A stretch of DNA of 23,024 bases from CF-118 sp035689345 (GTDB lineage Bacteria; Chloroflexota; Dormibacteria; Dormibacterales; Dormibacteraceae). The position numbers were made by a program, and so were the translations under genes. How positions within the stretch are numbered: the stretch's first letter is position 1; each line of letters opens with the position of its first letter. The notes below the pieces were generated by a model. It saw only the letters and a program-made list of their open reading frames with translations, did no database searches and was not told where the DNA came from. The stretch covers positions 1 to 23,024 of the forward strand of contig DASSLR010000039.1 of NCBI GenBank assembly GCA_035689345.1, in the 5' to 3' direction. Below, piece by piece: positions 7,786 through 15,194 of this stretch.

Positions 7786-8801
7786 TGGACGAGCAGGCCG
7801 TGTTTGAAAGATTCCACGAAGCCCTCGAGCTCGAGCTGAACCCTGGCGCCTACGAGCGCTTCCGGGCTGACTTCTTGACCCCCTCGGTCGCCGCCAGGCG
7901 GCGGCCGGTATTCCGACTGAGGTTTACCAAGATGAGTCTTCGTATCGCGGCCGCGGTGGCGGTGATCGCGCTTGCGATCGCGCTGGCGGCCGGCTATCTC
8001 GTCACCCACTCCCATCCAACGGGCCTCGTGCCCGCGGCCAAAGACCCCAACGTCGTCGCGTATCAGAACCAGGTCGCCAAGGACTACAACGATTTCGTCG
8101 TTGCGACTTCGAACCACTGCAACACCATCGACGACCAGGGGTGCGCCGCCGCGGTCGCCCACCTGCGTCCGGCGATGGACAAATGGATCAGCGACCTGGC
8201 CACGGCCAAGACGCCCGCCCAGTATGTCGTGCTCGCGGGCCGGCTACGCGCTCACCTGACCGAGGCCGAGCTCGAGCTGAACGCCATCGTGGCCGCTCAG
8301 CTGCGGCACGACGAGACCGACTTCACGCTGGTGCAAAGCATCCTCTTTTACGAGCGTGCGTGGATCGACCCCGCGACCTTCACCCTCGACGGGACCTATC
8401 TGACCACGGTGTCCTCGTATCACGAGGCCATCAAGCTCGCCAATCGATCGCTGAGCGGGTGCGTGAACACGACCCCCGGACCCGACGCCCTGGCCTGCGA
8501 GCACATCGCAGGTGCAGAAGCCTGCCTGGGCGCGGCGGCGCAGGCGTGCGTCGATGACATCCAGTCAGCCGAGACTCAACTGCAGAACTTCTTCATCGCG
8601 TTCGCTCAGAACCCGGCCCCTATGCCGCTCGCTGCCAAGCACCGCGAGTTCGAGGCAAACCTCGCCGCCGCTGACGACGCCCTGCTTGCCCTGGCTTCGG
8701 CCCAGATGACCAAGGACGCCTCGAAGGTGTCCGCTGCCGAGCTGGCGTACATCTCCGCCATCAACCTGGCCGACACCCAATCCGAAGTCCTGGCTACCTG
8801 A
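7782..8801 (+). CDS. Putative membrane anti-sigma/sensor protein with Cx7C repeats (module A)
   Basis: The 339-residue protein has a cytoplasmic head of about 50 residues, one membrane helix (about 52-75) and an extracytoplasmic part of about 260 residues. The head contains FERFHEAL and a Pro-Gly-x-x-E-R-F/L-R segment shared with the module B partner. No zinc-binding HxxxCxxC anti-sigma motif is present. The outer part has six cysteines (113, 121, 227, 239, 248, 256). Two stretches share an exact pattern C-x7-C-x23-P-x13-L: C113-C121-P145-L159 and C248-C256-P280-L294. This points to a duplicated, disulfide-stapled helical unit. Four-base overlap with the sigma gene and its single-pass topology make a membrane anti-sigma factor the natural inference, but no known anti-sigma family is recognised. 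An export-side sensor that only assists regulation is possible. A terminator follows. Confidence 0.75.
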   Translation: MMDEQAVFERFHEALELELNPGAYERFRADFLTPSVAARRRPVFRLRFTKMSLRIAAAVAVIALAIALAAGYLVTHSHPTGLVPAAKDPNVVAYQNQVAKDYNDFVVATSNHCNTIDDQGCAAAVAHLRPAMDKWISDLATAKTPAQYVVLAGRLRAHLTEAELELNAIVAAQLRHDETDFTLVQSILFYERAWIDPATFTLDGTYLTTVSSYHEAIKLANRSLSGCVNTTPGPDALACEHIAGAEACLGAAAQACVDDIQSAETQLQNFFIAFAQNPAPMPLAAKHREFEANLAAADDALLALASAQMTKDASKVSAAELAYISAINLADTQSEVLAT

Positions 8802-8809
8802 CAACCTGG

Positions 8810-8850
8810 TCGGGCGCCGGCCACCCCACCGGCGCCCGATCTATTCTTCG
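8810..8850 (+). terminator. Rho-independent terminator of sigma module A
   Basis: TCGGGCGCCGG (8810-8820) and CCGGCGCCCGA (8829-8839) form an 11-bp perfect stem with an eight-base loop, followed by the T-rich run TCTATTCTT. It lies nine bases after the stop of the membrane-partner gene. Confidence 0.8.
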
Positions 8851-8855
8851 TTCGA
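8842..8855 (+). promoter_or_regulatory. -10 box of a probable leaderless promoter for the hydrolase
   Basis: TATTCT at 8842-8847 ends eight bases before the GTG start at 8856, and no ribosome binding site lies between. The box sits inside the T-rich tail of the preceding terminator. No good -35 sequence can be seen, because that region is the terminator hairpin. Confidence 0.4.
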
Positions 8856-9794
8856 GTGATCGATCCCGAGGCTCGCGCCTATCTCGAGGCAACCGCCGCG
8901 CTGGGTCTGCCTTCGCTCGCAGTGCAGGGGCCGGTGGCGGCTCGGCGCCACAATCACGACCGCGCGCCCAGCCTTGCCGGGCCGGTGGAGCAGGTGGCGC
9001 TCGTCGAGGACGGCGCGCTGCCAGGCCCCGGCGGGCCCATTCCCTTCCGCAGATACTCGCCCGCACCCGAGCGCGCGCTTCCCGTCCTTCTATATATGCA
9101 CGGCGGCGGATGGGTCTACGGGGACATCGACACCCACGACTCGGTCTGCCGCGCGCTGGCGCGAAGAGCCGAATGCGCAGTCGTGTCGCTTGACTACCGA
9201 CTGGCGCCGGAAGATCCGTTTCCTGCCGCCGTAGAAGATGCCTGGGCCGGGATGCAGTGGCTGCATGCGCACGCGAGTGCGATCGGCGGCGATCCTCATC
9301 GCATCGCCGTGGCCGGCGACAGCGCCGGCGGAAACCTGGCCGCTGTCCTGGCGCTGCGGGCGCGTGACCGCGGTGGGCCGAGAATCGCCGCGCAAGTGCT
9401 GATCTATCCGGTCACCGACTGCGACCTCGACACGGCCTCATACGGCGAGGCCGCGACCGGCTACGGCCTGACCAGCGAGTCCATGTTCTGGTTCTGGGAC
9501 AACTACATTGCCGATGCGGGGCGCCGCAGGGATCCGGACGCGTCGCCGATGCGCGCCACCCATCACCGCAACCTGGCGCCCGCGCTGGTCATCACGTGCG
9601 AGCTCGACCCGCTCGCGTCGGAGGGAATCGCCTACGCCGAGCTGCTCAAGCAATCAGGTGTGACCGTCCAGCACTTCCACGAGCTCGGCATGATCCACGG
9701 CTACATCCGCACGGCCGGGGTCACGAGCCGGACGCGGAAGTCGTGGGAGGACATCGCTCGCTTCCTGCGCGCCGCCTTCGAGTCGGGAGATTGA
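8856..9794 (+). CDS. Alpha/beta hydrolase, HSL-type carboxylesterase/lipase
   Basis: The 312-residue protein belongs to the hormone-sensitive-lipase branch of alpha/beta hydrolases (abhydrolase_3). It has the oxyanion-hole motif HGGG at residues 82-85, the nucleophile elbow G-D-S-A-G with S156, the acid D251 in ELDPLASEG and the base H281 in MIHGYI, so the catalytic triad is complete. VSLDYRLAPEDPFPAA is another family hallmark. No signal peptide is seen; it should be a cytoplasmic esterase acting on short acyl esters, with the natural substrate unknown. The GTG start at 8856 follows a -10 box at leaderless distance. Its stop codon overlaps the -35 box of the MarR-GNAT gene behind it, so the two may be transcribed separately. 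The family call is secure. Confidence 0.9.
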   Translation: MIDPEARAYLEATAALGLPSLAVQGPVAARRHNHDRAPSLAGPVEQVALVEDGALPGPGGPIPFRRYSPAPERALPVLLYMHGGGWVYGDIDTHDSVCRALARRAECAVVSLDYRLAPEDPFPAAVEDAWAGMQWLHAHASAIGGDPHRIAVAGDSAGGNLAAVLALRARDRGGPRIAAQVLIYPVTDCDLDTASYGEAATGYGLTSESMFWFWDNYIADAGRRRDPDASPMRATHHRNLAPALVITCELDPLASEGIAYAELLKQSGVTVQHFHELGMIHGYIRTAGVTSRTRKSWEDIARFLRAAFESGD

Positions 9795-9825
9795 CCTGGC
9801 CTCGATCTCTGACTAAAGTCAGAGA
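9791..9825 (+). promoter_or_regulatory. Promoter with a perfect palindromic operator before the MarR-GNAT gene
   Basis: TTGACC (9791-9796), a 17-base spacer and TAAAGT (9814-9819) make a good sigma-70-type promoter. A perfect 9-2-9 inverted repeat, TCTCTGACT-AA-AGTCAGAGA (9806-9825), covers the -10 box and ends directly before the ATG at 9826. Its size and position suit a MarR dimer, suggesting autorepression by the gene it precedes. The transcript would be leaderless. Confidence 0.72.
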
Positions 9826-10722
9826 ATGGACCGGGCGGCCGTACAACAGGTGCGCCTGTTCAACCGCACCGTCGCCGAGCGGATCGGCGCGCTGACCGAC
9901 GAGTTCCTCGGGCGCCACCGGCCGATGGGGAACTCGAGGACGCTGTGGGAGATCGGCCCCGAGGGGGCCGAGGTGCGAACCTTGCGCTCACGTCTCGGCC
10001 TGGACTCGGGCTACGCGAGCCGCGTTCTCGCCTCGCTCGAGCGCGAAGGGCTGATCACGATCACGGCGAGTCGGGACGACCGGCGTGTGCGCGTGGCCAG
10101 GCTGACTGCGGCGGGCCGGGCGGAGCGCGCCGAGCTGGACCGGCGCGCGGATGCGCTGGCGTGGAGCCTTCTCGAACCCCTGCCCGCGCGCCAGCGCGAG
10201 GAGCTGCTGAATGCGGCCGCCACCGTCGAGAGGTTGCTGCGGTCGACGCTGGTCACGATCGACGTCGAGAGTCCGAGCACGCCCGACGCCAGGTCGTGCA
10301 TCCAGCAGTACTTTCTCGAGCTGAATGAGCGGTTCGACGTCGGCTTCGATCCGGCGCGCAGCATCTCCGCGACCGAGCGCGAGCTCGTCCCACCCGCCGG
10401 CCTGCTGGTCGTCGCGCGCCTGGGCGGCCGGCCGATCGGGTGCGGTGCGCTCAAGTTCCACGGACGTAAACCCACCGAGCTGAAGCGCATGTGGGTCGCC
10501 CGCGACGCGCGTGGCCTCGGACTCGGGCGCCGGCTGCTGGCGGATCTCGAACGCCGCGCTTTCGACGCCGGCGCGCGCACGGTGAGGCTCGAGACGAATC
10601 GGAACCTGAAGGAAGCGATCCAGCTCTATCGCGACAGCGGCTACCGCGAGGTCAAGCCGTTCAACGACGAGCCCTACGCGCACCACTGGTTTGAGAAAAG
10701 GCTGACGCGCAAGGCGCGCTAG
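9826..10722 (+). CDS. MarR-type regulator fused to a GNAT acetyltransferase
   Basis: A 298-residue two-domain protein. Residues 1 to about 145 form a MarR winged-helix unit: VRTLRSRLGLDSGYASRVLASLE is the DNA-reading region and SRDDRRVRVARLT the beta wing. Residues about 150-298 form a GNAT N-acetyltransferase domain with the acetyl-CoA loop R229-x-x-G232-x-G234 and the closing motif LYRDSGYREV. Such MarR-GNAT fusions are a known architecture; in them the regulator may respond to, or act on, a small molecule that the second domain acetylates. The substrate is not evident. A palindrome overlapping its promoter suggests it represses itself, and perhaps influences the adjacent hydrolase. It converges on the response regulator gene with only eight bases between the stop codons. 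Confidence 0.9.
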   Translation: MDRAAVQQVRLFNRTVAERIGALTDEFLGRHRPMGNSRTLWEIGPEGAEVRTLRSRLGLDSGYASRVLASLEREGLITITASRDDRRVRVARLTAAGRAERAELDRRADALAWSLLEPLPARQREELLNAAATVERLLRSTLVTIDVESPSTPDARSCIQQYFLELNERFDVGFDPARSISATERELVPPAGLLVVARLGGRPIGCGALKFHGRKPTELKRMWVARDARGLGLGRRLLADLERRAFDAGARTVRLETNRNLKEAIQLYRDSGYREVKPFNDEPYAHHWFEKRLTRKAR

Positions 10723-10730
10723 GGGGCCGG

Positions 10731-11339
10731 TCAGACCGAGAAGAGCCCGATCCTCATCGCGTTCATCACCGCCTCGGTGCGGTTGCCGGCGTCGAGCTTC
10801 TTGAAGATGCGGCTCAGGTGGTTGCGCACCGTCTTGTCGCTGATCGTCAGCCTGGCTGCGATCTGCTTGTTGGACAGGCCGCGGGCGACGAGCTTGAGCA
10901 CGTTTATCTCGCGCAGCGAAAGGCGGTTCGCGAAATGGCCGTTGGCGGGGCTGCCGCCATTGGCATGGACCGCAAGGATGCGGTCGGTCATGTCCTCGGG
11001 GGTCGCGTCCTTGTGCACGTAGCCCACCGCGCCGCCGGAGAGGGCGTCGTTCAACGCCGCACCCACCGCGTACGCGCTCAGGATCAGGACGCGCACGCCT
11101 GGCGCCTCCATGGCGATGCGCCGCGTGGCCTCGACGCCGTCGAGCCGCGGCATTTGCAGATCCATGAGGACGACGTCCGGCCTGCGCCGGATCGCCTGCT
11201 CCGCCGCGTCCTGGCCGTCCTTGGCCTCGCCGACCACCTCAAAGCGCGGATCGGCGGCCAGCATTCTTGCCAATCCCGCGCGGAACAGAGTCTGGTCGTC
11301 GGCGATGAGCACCCTGATCGGGGCTCCGGGTGACGGCAT
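10731..11339 (-). CDS. NarL/FixJ-family response regulator
   Basis: The 202-residue protein has an N-terminal receiver domain with acidic residues D14/D15, phospho-acceptor D60 in VVLMDLQMP, S88 and K110, and a C-terminal LuxR-type helix-turn-helix at about residues 137-199 (LSLREINVLKLVARGLSNKQIA, TVRNHLSRIFKKL). All residues required for phosphorylation are present. It should be a DNA-binding transcription regulator controlled by the kinase gene just upstream; the kinase's TGA and this gene's ATG share one base (11339). Target genes are not visible; no NarL-type site was identified. The assignment is secure by motif. Confidence 0.93.
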   Translation of the reverse strand: MPSPGAPIRVLIADDQTLFRAGLARMLAADPRFEVVGEAKDGQDAAEQAIRRRPDVVLMDLQMPRLDGVEATRRIAMEAPGVRVLILSAYAVGAALNDALSGGAVGYVHKDATPEDMTDRILAVHANGGSPANGHFANRLSLREINVLKLVARGLSNKQIAARLTISDKTVRNHLSRIFKKLDAGNRTEAVMNAMRIGLFSV

Positions 11340-12052
11340 CAGTCCAGGCGGTACCTCGGGATGCGGACCTCGACACGCGTGCCGCCGGTTTCACCGGTGC
11401 AGGCGTTGAAGGCGCCGCCCATGATGACCGCGCGTTCCCTCATGCCGGCGATGCCGAGCCCTGTCACGCCATCGAATCCGTCGCCGTCGTCGCTGACGCT
11501 GACAACGGCCTCGGCGGAAGAGCTGATGTCCAGGCTGACCGCGATCGCGCCCGCGCGCCCGTGCCGGATCGCGTTGGTCACTGCCTCGTGCACGATGCGC
11601 GAGAGGTTGAACGCGCTCCAGCCGCTGATGTGGTCGGGCCACGCGGGCGAGACGTGCAACGACAGGGAGGCCCGGCGCTCGAAGCGGGCGAGCACCTCGT
11701 CGCGCAGGATGTGGGCAAAGTTCAGACGCAGGTCTTCCTGCCCGCGCAGGTCGATGAGGATCTCGCGCGTCTGGCGCAGGACCTGGCGGGCCGACTCCTC
11801 GAGCAGCGCAAGCCGCTGACTCGCCTCGGCGTCTCCGCCGAGCTCGGCGCGGAGCTCGTGGAGCTCGATCACCAGCGAGATGAGCGGGCTCGCGACCTGG
11901 TCGTGCAGCTCCCGGGCCAGGTGAAGCTCGAGCTCCGAGGTGGATAGAGCGGTTTTCAGACCGGACTCGGCGAGCGCCGCGTCCGGCTCGGTCAGTACAT
12001 TCGAAAACCGAAGGGCCAAACCCGTCCCCACTCCTTCAGGTGGTAGCCCCAT
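11339..12052 (-). CDS. Compact histidine kinase (HisKA_3-HATPase), no sensor domain
   Basis: A 237-residue kinase of the NarX/DesK type. The dimerisation and phospho-acceptor helix carries H50 in LARELHDQVASPL; the ATP-binding domain has the N box HEAVTNAIRHG, the G1 box DDGDGFD and GLGIAGMRERA. The protein has no membrane helix and only about 40 residues before the histidine helix, so a classical sensor domain is absent. It may read a cytoplasmic cue or a partner protein. The ATG at 12050-12052 is taken as start. An in-frame TTG at codon 12 (12017-12019) is an alternative, because GAAGGAG lies about 11 bases before it. It is co-transcribed with the response regulator. A -10 box TATACT on this strand lies at 12090-12095. 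Confidence 0.87.
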   Translation of the reverse strand: MGLPPEGVGTGLALRFSNVLTEPDAALAESGLKTALSTSELELHLARELHDQVASPLISLVIELHELRAELGGDAEASQRLALLEESARQVLRQTREILIDLRGQEDLRLNFAHILRDEVLARFERRASLSLHVSPAWPDHISGWSAFNLSRIVHEAVTNAIRHGRAGAIAVSLDISSSAEAVVSVSDDGDGFDGVTGLGIAGMRERAVIMGGAFNACTGETGGTRVEVRIPRYRLD

Positions 12053-12089
12053 CGCCTCGGAGGAAGGCGATTCCGCTCAAGGAATCCAC

Positions 12090-12095
12090 AGTATA
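12090..12095 (-). promoter_or_regulatory. Candidate -10 box for the two-component operon
   Basis: TATACT on the minus strand, about 38 bases before the kinase ATG. The -35 position is weak (TTCAGC at 17 bases). It would place transcription start near 12083. Confidence 0.35.
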
Positions 12096-12159
12096 TCTGC
12101 CACCTAGCAACGGCTGAACATTGCTGATTGATCGCCGGGCGGGCGATACGCTTCGAGAC

Positions 12160-12876
12160 GTGGAGATCCAGGCGCACGCCGCGGCGCCGTCACCCGACCA
12201 CAGCCTCGGCGACTCGTTTGCCTGGCCGATGCGCGACCCCGAATGGTTCAGCAAGCTCGTGCTGATGGGGCTCATCTCACTCATCCCCATCGTCGGCTGG
12301 CTGCAACTGCTGGGCTGGATGCTGACAGCGCTCGATCACCTGCGCCACGGCTGGCAGGTGCTGCCGCCGGCGGCGTTTCGCTACGCGACGCGGGGCGTCA
12401 ACGTGTTCGTCGCGAGCCTCGTCTGGGGCTTGCTCGCCGCCATCCTGGTCTACGGCGCCATGGGCTTGATGGTCTTCGGCATGCTCGCGACGACGCCACA
12501 CTCGAGCGGCGGCGACACGAGCTCATCCTCAGCCGCGGTTCCACTCGTCCTGTTCCCCCTGATGTTCGCCCTCACCGCGTCGATCGGGCTGATCTTCCTG
12601 GTCCTCTACCTCTTCGTCCCGGTGGTGATCCTGTACGCCGATCGTGGTGGGCTTGGTGGCGCGTTCAACGTGGTGGGCTTCGTGCACGCGATCCGCACGA
12701 GCCCGAAGGAGACGGTCGCCGCGGGAGCGCTGGCGCTGGTGACCTACTTCATCTCCGGCCTGGGTTCGTATCTCTGCTATGTCGGGATCCTGTTCACGAT
12801 CCCCTATTCGATAGCGGTGCTCGCCGGAGTTCTGCGCTGGTACGAGGTGAACGCCAGGCCGGGGACGCTGCCCTAG
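12160..12876 (+). CDS. DUF4013 domain-containing membrane protein
   Basis: An integral membrane protein of about 238 residues. The segment SFAWPMRDPEWFSKLVLMG, followed by a Pro-x-x-G-W hydrophobic stretch, is the typical opening of DUF4013, a family of unknown function with about six helices. A Ser/Thr-rich loop lies between the middle helices. The frame is open back to a TTG at 12121, but GTG 12160 is preferred because TACGCT at 12147-12152 lies seven bases upstream, in the leaderless arrangement seen for other genes here; the extra 13 residues carry no family signal. Its TAG stop is shared in the same four bases (CTAG, 12873-12876) with the MarR gene on the other strand. No functional link to its neighbours is evident. 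Confidence 0.82.
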   Translation: MEIQAHAAAPSPDHSLGDSFAWPMRDPEWFSKLVLMGLISLIPIVGWLQLLGWMLTALDHLRHGWQVLPPAAFRYATRGVNVFVASLVWGLLAAILVYGAMGLMVFGMLATTPHSSGGDTSSSSAAVPLVLFPLMFALTASIGLIFLVLYLFVPVVILYADRGGLGGAFNVVGFVHAIRTSPKETVAAGALALVTYFISGLGSYLCYVGILFTIPYSIAVLAGVLRWYEVNARPGTLP

Positions 12877-13340
12877 GCGCGCTCGTTCGCGGCGACGATC
12901 GCGGTCAGTGCCCTTAGAAGCTCGTCCTGCTCGCGCTGGTCGAGCGCGCCGACGAGGCGGCGCGTCATGAGGTGCGTGCGGGGGATGAGCTGCTGCAGCA
13001 CTGTCGAGCCCCTGGCGGTCAGGGTGATCGTCTTGCGGCGCCCGTCGCGAGCGTCGCGCTCGGTGCTGATCAGTCCCTTGGCGCTCAGCCTGGACACGAC
13101 CTCGGCCATCGTCGAACGATCAAGCGATACGCGCCTGCCGAGGGTCCGCTGGTCCAGGCCGTGCGGCTCACGGTGCAGTGCATTGAGAGTTGCGAACTGC
13201 GGCGACGTGACCGTGTGGGACACCTCCTCGTCCCAGAGGAGGTTCATCACCTGCAGGGCGCGGCGGAGGAGGTGCCCAGGGTGCAGCATCAGATCCTCTG
13301 CCGGGAGAGTGCTGGAGACCCTGCCCCTGCGCCCGGTCAT
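12873..13340 (-). CDS. MarR-family transcriptional regulator of the ABC importer operon
   Basis: The 155-residue product is a stand-alone MarR winged-helix dimer. The reading domain contains SPQFATLNALHREP, QRTLGRRVSLDRSTMAEVVSRLSAKGLI and the wing RDARDGRRKTITLTARG. The frame extends far upstream into the permease gene, but ATG 13340 is chosen because it overlaps the permease stop by four bases (ATGA) and gives the normal family length. It is the last gene of the importer operon. MarR proteins linked to aromatic catabolism often sense the aromatic acid itself; here control of the importer and of the divergent pcaHG genes is the likely role (inference). Candidate operators are the inverted repeats at 18052-18077. 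Confidence 0.88.
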   Translation of the reverse strand: MTGRRGRVSSTLPAEDLMLHPGHLLRRALQVMNLLWDEEVSHTVTSPQFATLNALHREPHGLDQRTLGRRVSLDRSTMAEVVSRLSAKGLISTERDARDGRRKTITLTARGSTVLQQLIPRTHLMTRRLVGALDQREQDELLRALTAIVAANERA

Positions 13341-14320
13341 TTCTTCTTCTCGACGACCTGATACCCGACGGGCAGGAGGCGCAGGCCCAGCCGCTCCTCG
13401 ATCGCGCCCCACAGGCCCCTTGGCAGCAGCAGGGCGAACAGGGCGGCGGTCGCCCCGAGGCCGACCAGGTACCACGGCCCGCCCTGCGTGAACGTGGTCT
13501 GGATCGCGAACAGCAGGATGGCGCCGAGGATCGGCCCTTCGAAGGTGCCGAGGCCACCGACCAGGACCATGAAGATCATGTACGCCGACCACTGCACGCT
13601 GAACACCGAACCGGGCTCGATGAACAGCGTGTTGGCGACGATGAGCACGCCCGCTCCCGCGCAGCCGAATCCGGCCAGCACGAAAAGCAGCCGCTTGCGC
13701 GCCGCGACTCGAACCCCCAGCGATCGAGCGGCGTCCTCGTCGTCGCGGATGGCCTGCAGCGAGGTGCCAAGCGGTGAGCGCAAGAGAAAGAACAGGGCAC
13801 CGAGGAAGATGACGGTGAGGGCGAGAGCCAGCCAGAACGTGTAGGCCTGCCGGTAGTTGGGGTCGTACGAGTACAGCTGGCTCAGCGCTATGCCGGTCCC
13901 GGCGCCGAGGTTCTGGTCGAGCCTCACCAGGATCGAGGCGGCTTCGGCGATGACCCACATGCCGATCGCGAACTGCGCGGCCCGCAGGCGGAGGGCGAAG
14001 AGCGAGATGGGAATCGAGAGCGCACCCGCCACCACGAGCGCGATGATCATCGCGACGTAAGGCGGGAAGCCCAGGTCGGCAAACAGGATCGTGCCGTAGG
14101 CGCCGAGCCCGATGAACGCCTGCTGACCGACCGACAGCAGCCCGCCGTAGCCGGCGAGGGCGTTCCACATCGCCGCGAGCAGCACGAAGATCAACAGCGT
14201 CGTCGTTTTCTGGACGATGTCCGGGCCGAACACCAGGGGCAGGCCGGCCAGCAGCACCACCACCACGCCGGTCCCGCCCGTGAAAAGCCTGGAGGTGCGC
14301 GTCCAACGCCGGACGATCAT
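13337..14320 (-). CDS. livM: Branched-chain-type ABC transporter permease, LivM family
   Basis: A 327-residue membrane protein with about nine to ten hydrophobic segments. GYGGLLSVGQQAFIGLGAY is the strongly conserved LivM signature, and VGGLGTFEGPILGA is the EAA-like coupling loop that docks on the ATPases. It would form the translocation channel together with the LivH-type permease. It overlaps that gene by four bases at 14317-14320 and overlaps the MarR gene by four at the other end. The substrate cannot be read from the permease; the divergent pcaHG genes suggest an aromatic acid. The C-terminal tail ends in EKKK, a charged cytoplasmic end. Confidence 0.9.
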   Translation of the reverse strand: MIVRRWTRTSRLFTGGTGVVVVLLAGLPLVFGPDIVQKTTTLLIFVLLAAMWNALAGYGGLLSVGQQAFIGLGAYGTILFADLGFPPYVAMIIALVVAGALSIPISLFALRLRAAQFAIGMWVIAEAASILVRLDQNLGAGTGIALSQLYSYDPNYRQAYTFWLALALTVIFLGALFFLLRSPLGTSLQAIRDDEDAARSLGVRVAARKRLLFVLAGFGCAGAGVLIVANTLFIEPGSVFSVQWSAYMIFMVLVGGLGTFEGPILGAILLFAIQTTFTQGGPWYLVGLGATAALFALLLPRGLWGAIEERLGLRLLPVGYQVVEKKK

Positions 14321-15192
14321 GCCCGCGCGCCCCCACGGGCATAGCGGATACCACCAAACCTCAAGACCAGCACCACCAGGAACAGCACGTGTCCGGACAG
14401 AGCGGCGTACTCAGGGTTCAACTGAGCGCCGAGGGTCTGGGCGACGCCGAGGGCCAGGCCCCCCAGGAGCGTGCCCCATAGCGAGCCCATCCCGCCGATC
14501 ACCACCGCCTCGAACGCGAAGATCAGCTGCGTCGGTCCGCTGACAGGGTCGAACACCGAGCGGAGGGCGAGGAACAGACCGCCCAGCGCGGCTATGGCCA
14601 CCGCAATCGCGGTGGCACGCGCGTACACATGGCGGCTGTCGATTCCGGCCAGCTCGGCGGCGTCGGGGTCTTCGGCGGTGGCGCGCATCCGCCAGCCCGA
14701 ACGCGTGCGCGAGAGGTAGAGCTGCAGCGCGCCGTAGACCACCACCGCCACCGCGAGCACGACCAGGCCGAGGGCGGGGATGGTGACGCCGCCGAAAACG
14801 TTCCAGCTTTCAGTGGTCAGCGCGCCGGCGCTCGCTCCGAGCGAGTGGACGTCGGGTGAAAACTTCAACAGGAGCAGGTTCTGGATGACGATCGACAATC
14901 CGAAGGTGGCCAGGAGCGGAGTGAGAAGGCCGCTCTTGAGGGCGCGTTCCAGGACGGTCAGCTGCAGGACGTAGCCGAGCGCGATCATCACCGGCAGCGC
15001 GACGACGAAGCCCACCAGAGGCGACATGCCGGTGCCCTGCACGATGACGAGCACGATGTACGCGCCGAGGACGGCGATGTCGCCGTGGGCGAGGTTGATG
15101 ATGCGCATCACCCCGAACATCAACGACAGGCCACAAGCCAGCACCGCGTAGAACGCGCCCAGGAAGATGCCCTGCAGGATGGCGTTGGCCAC
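14317..15192 (-). CDS. livH: Branched-chain-type ABC transporter permease, LivH family
   Basis: A 291-residue permease with about eight hydrophobic segments. Family marks are the start ILQGIFLGAFYAVLACGLSLMFGVMRIINLAHGD, listed here as its key blocks GLSLMFGVMRIINLAHGD and LATFGLSIVIQN, and the coupling loop IGGMGSLWGTLLGG. It pairs with the LivM-type subunit in the membrane. GTG 15192 is two bases behind the stop of the LivF-type ATPase gene, and the end overlaps the livM start by four bases, so all are translated from one message. Size and motifs are normal for the family. Confidence 0.9.
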   Translation of the reverse strand: MANAILQGIFLGAFYAVLACGLSLMFGVMRIINLAHGDIAVLGAYIVLVIVQGTGMSPLVGFVVALPVMIALGYVLQLTVLERALKSGLLTPLLATFGLSIVIQNLLLLKFSPDVHSLGASAGALTTESWNVFGGVTIPALGLVVLAVAVVVYGALQLYLSRTRSGWRMRATAEDPDAAELAGIDSRHVYARATAIAVAIAALGGLFLALRSVFDPVSGPTQLIFAFEAVVIGGMGSLWGTLLGGLALGVAQTLGAQLNPEYAALSGHVLFLVVLVLRFGGIRYARGGARA

Positions 15193-15194
15193 GC

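Noticed and set aside
13341..14357. In-frame upstream extension of the MarR gene across the LivM gene
   Set aside because: The LivM frame carries the family motifs; the extension has shadow composition and MarR length is normal from 13340.
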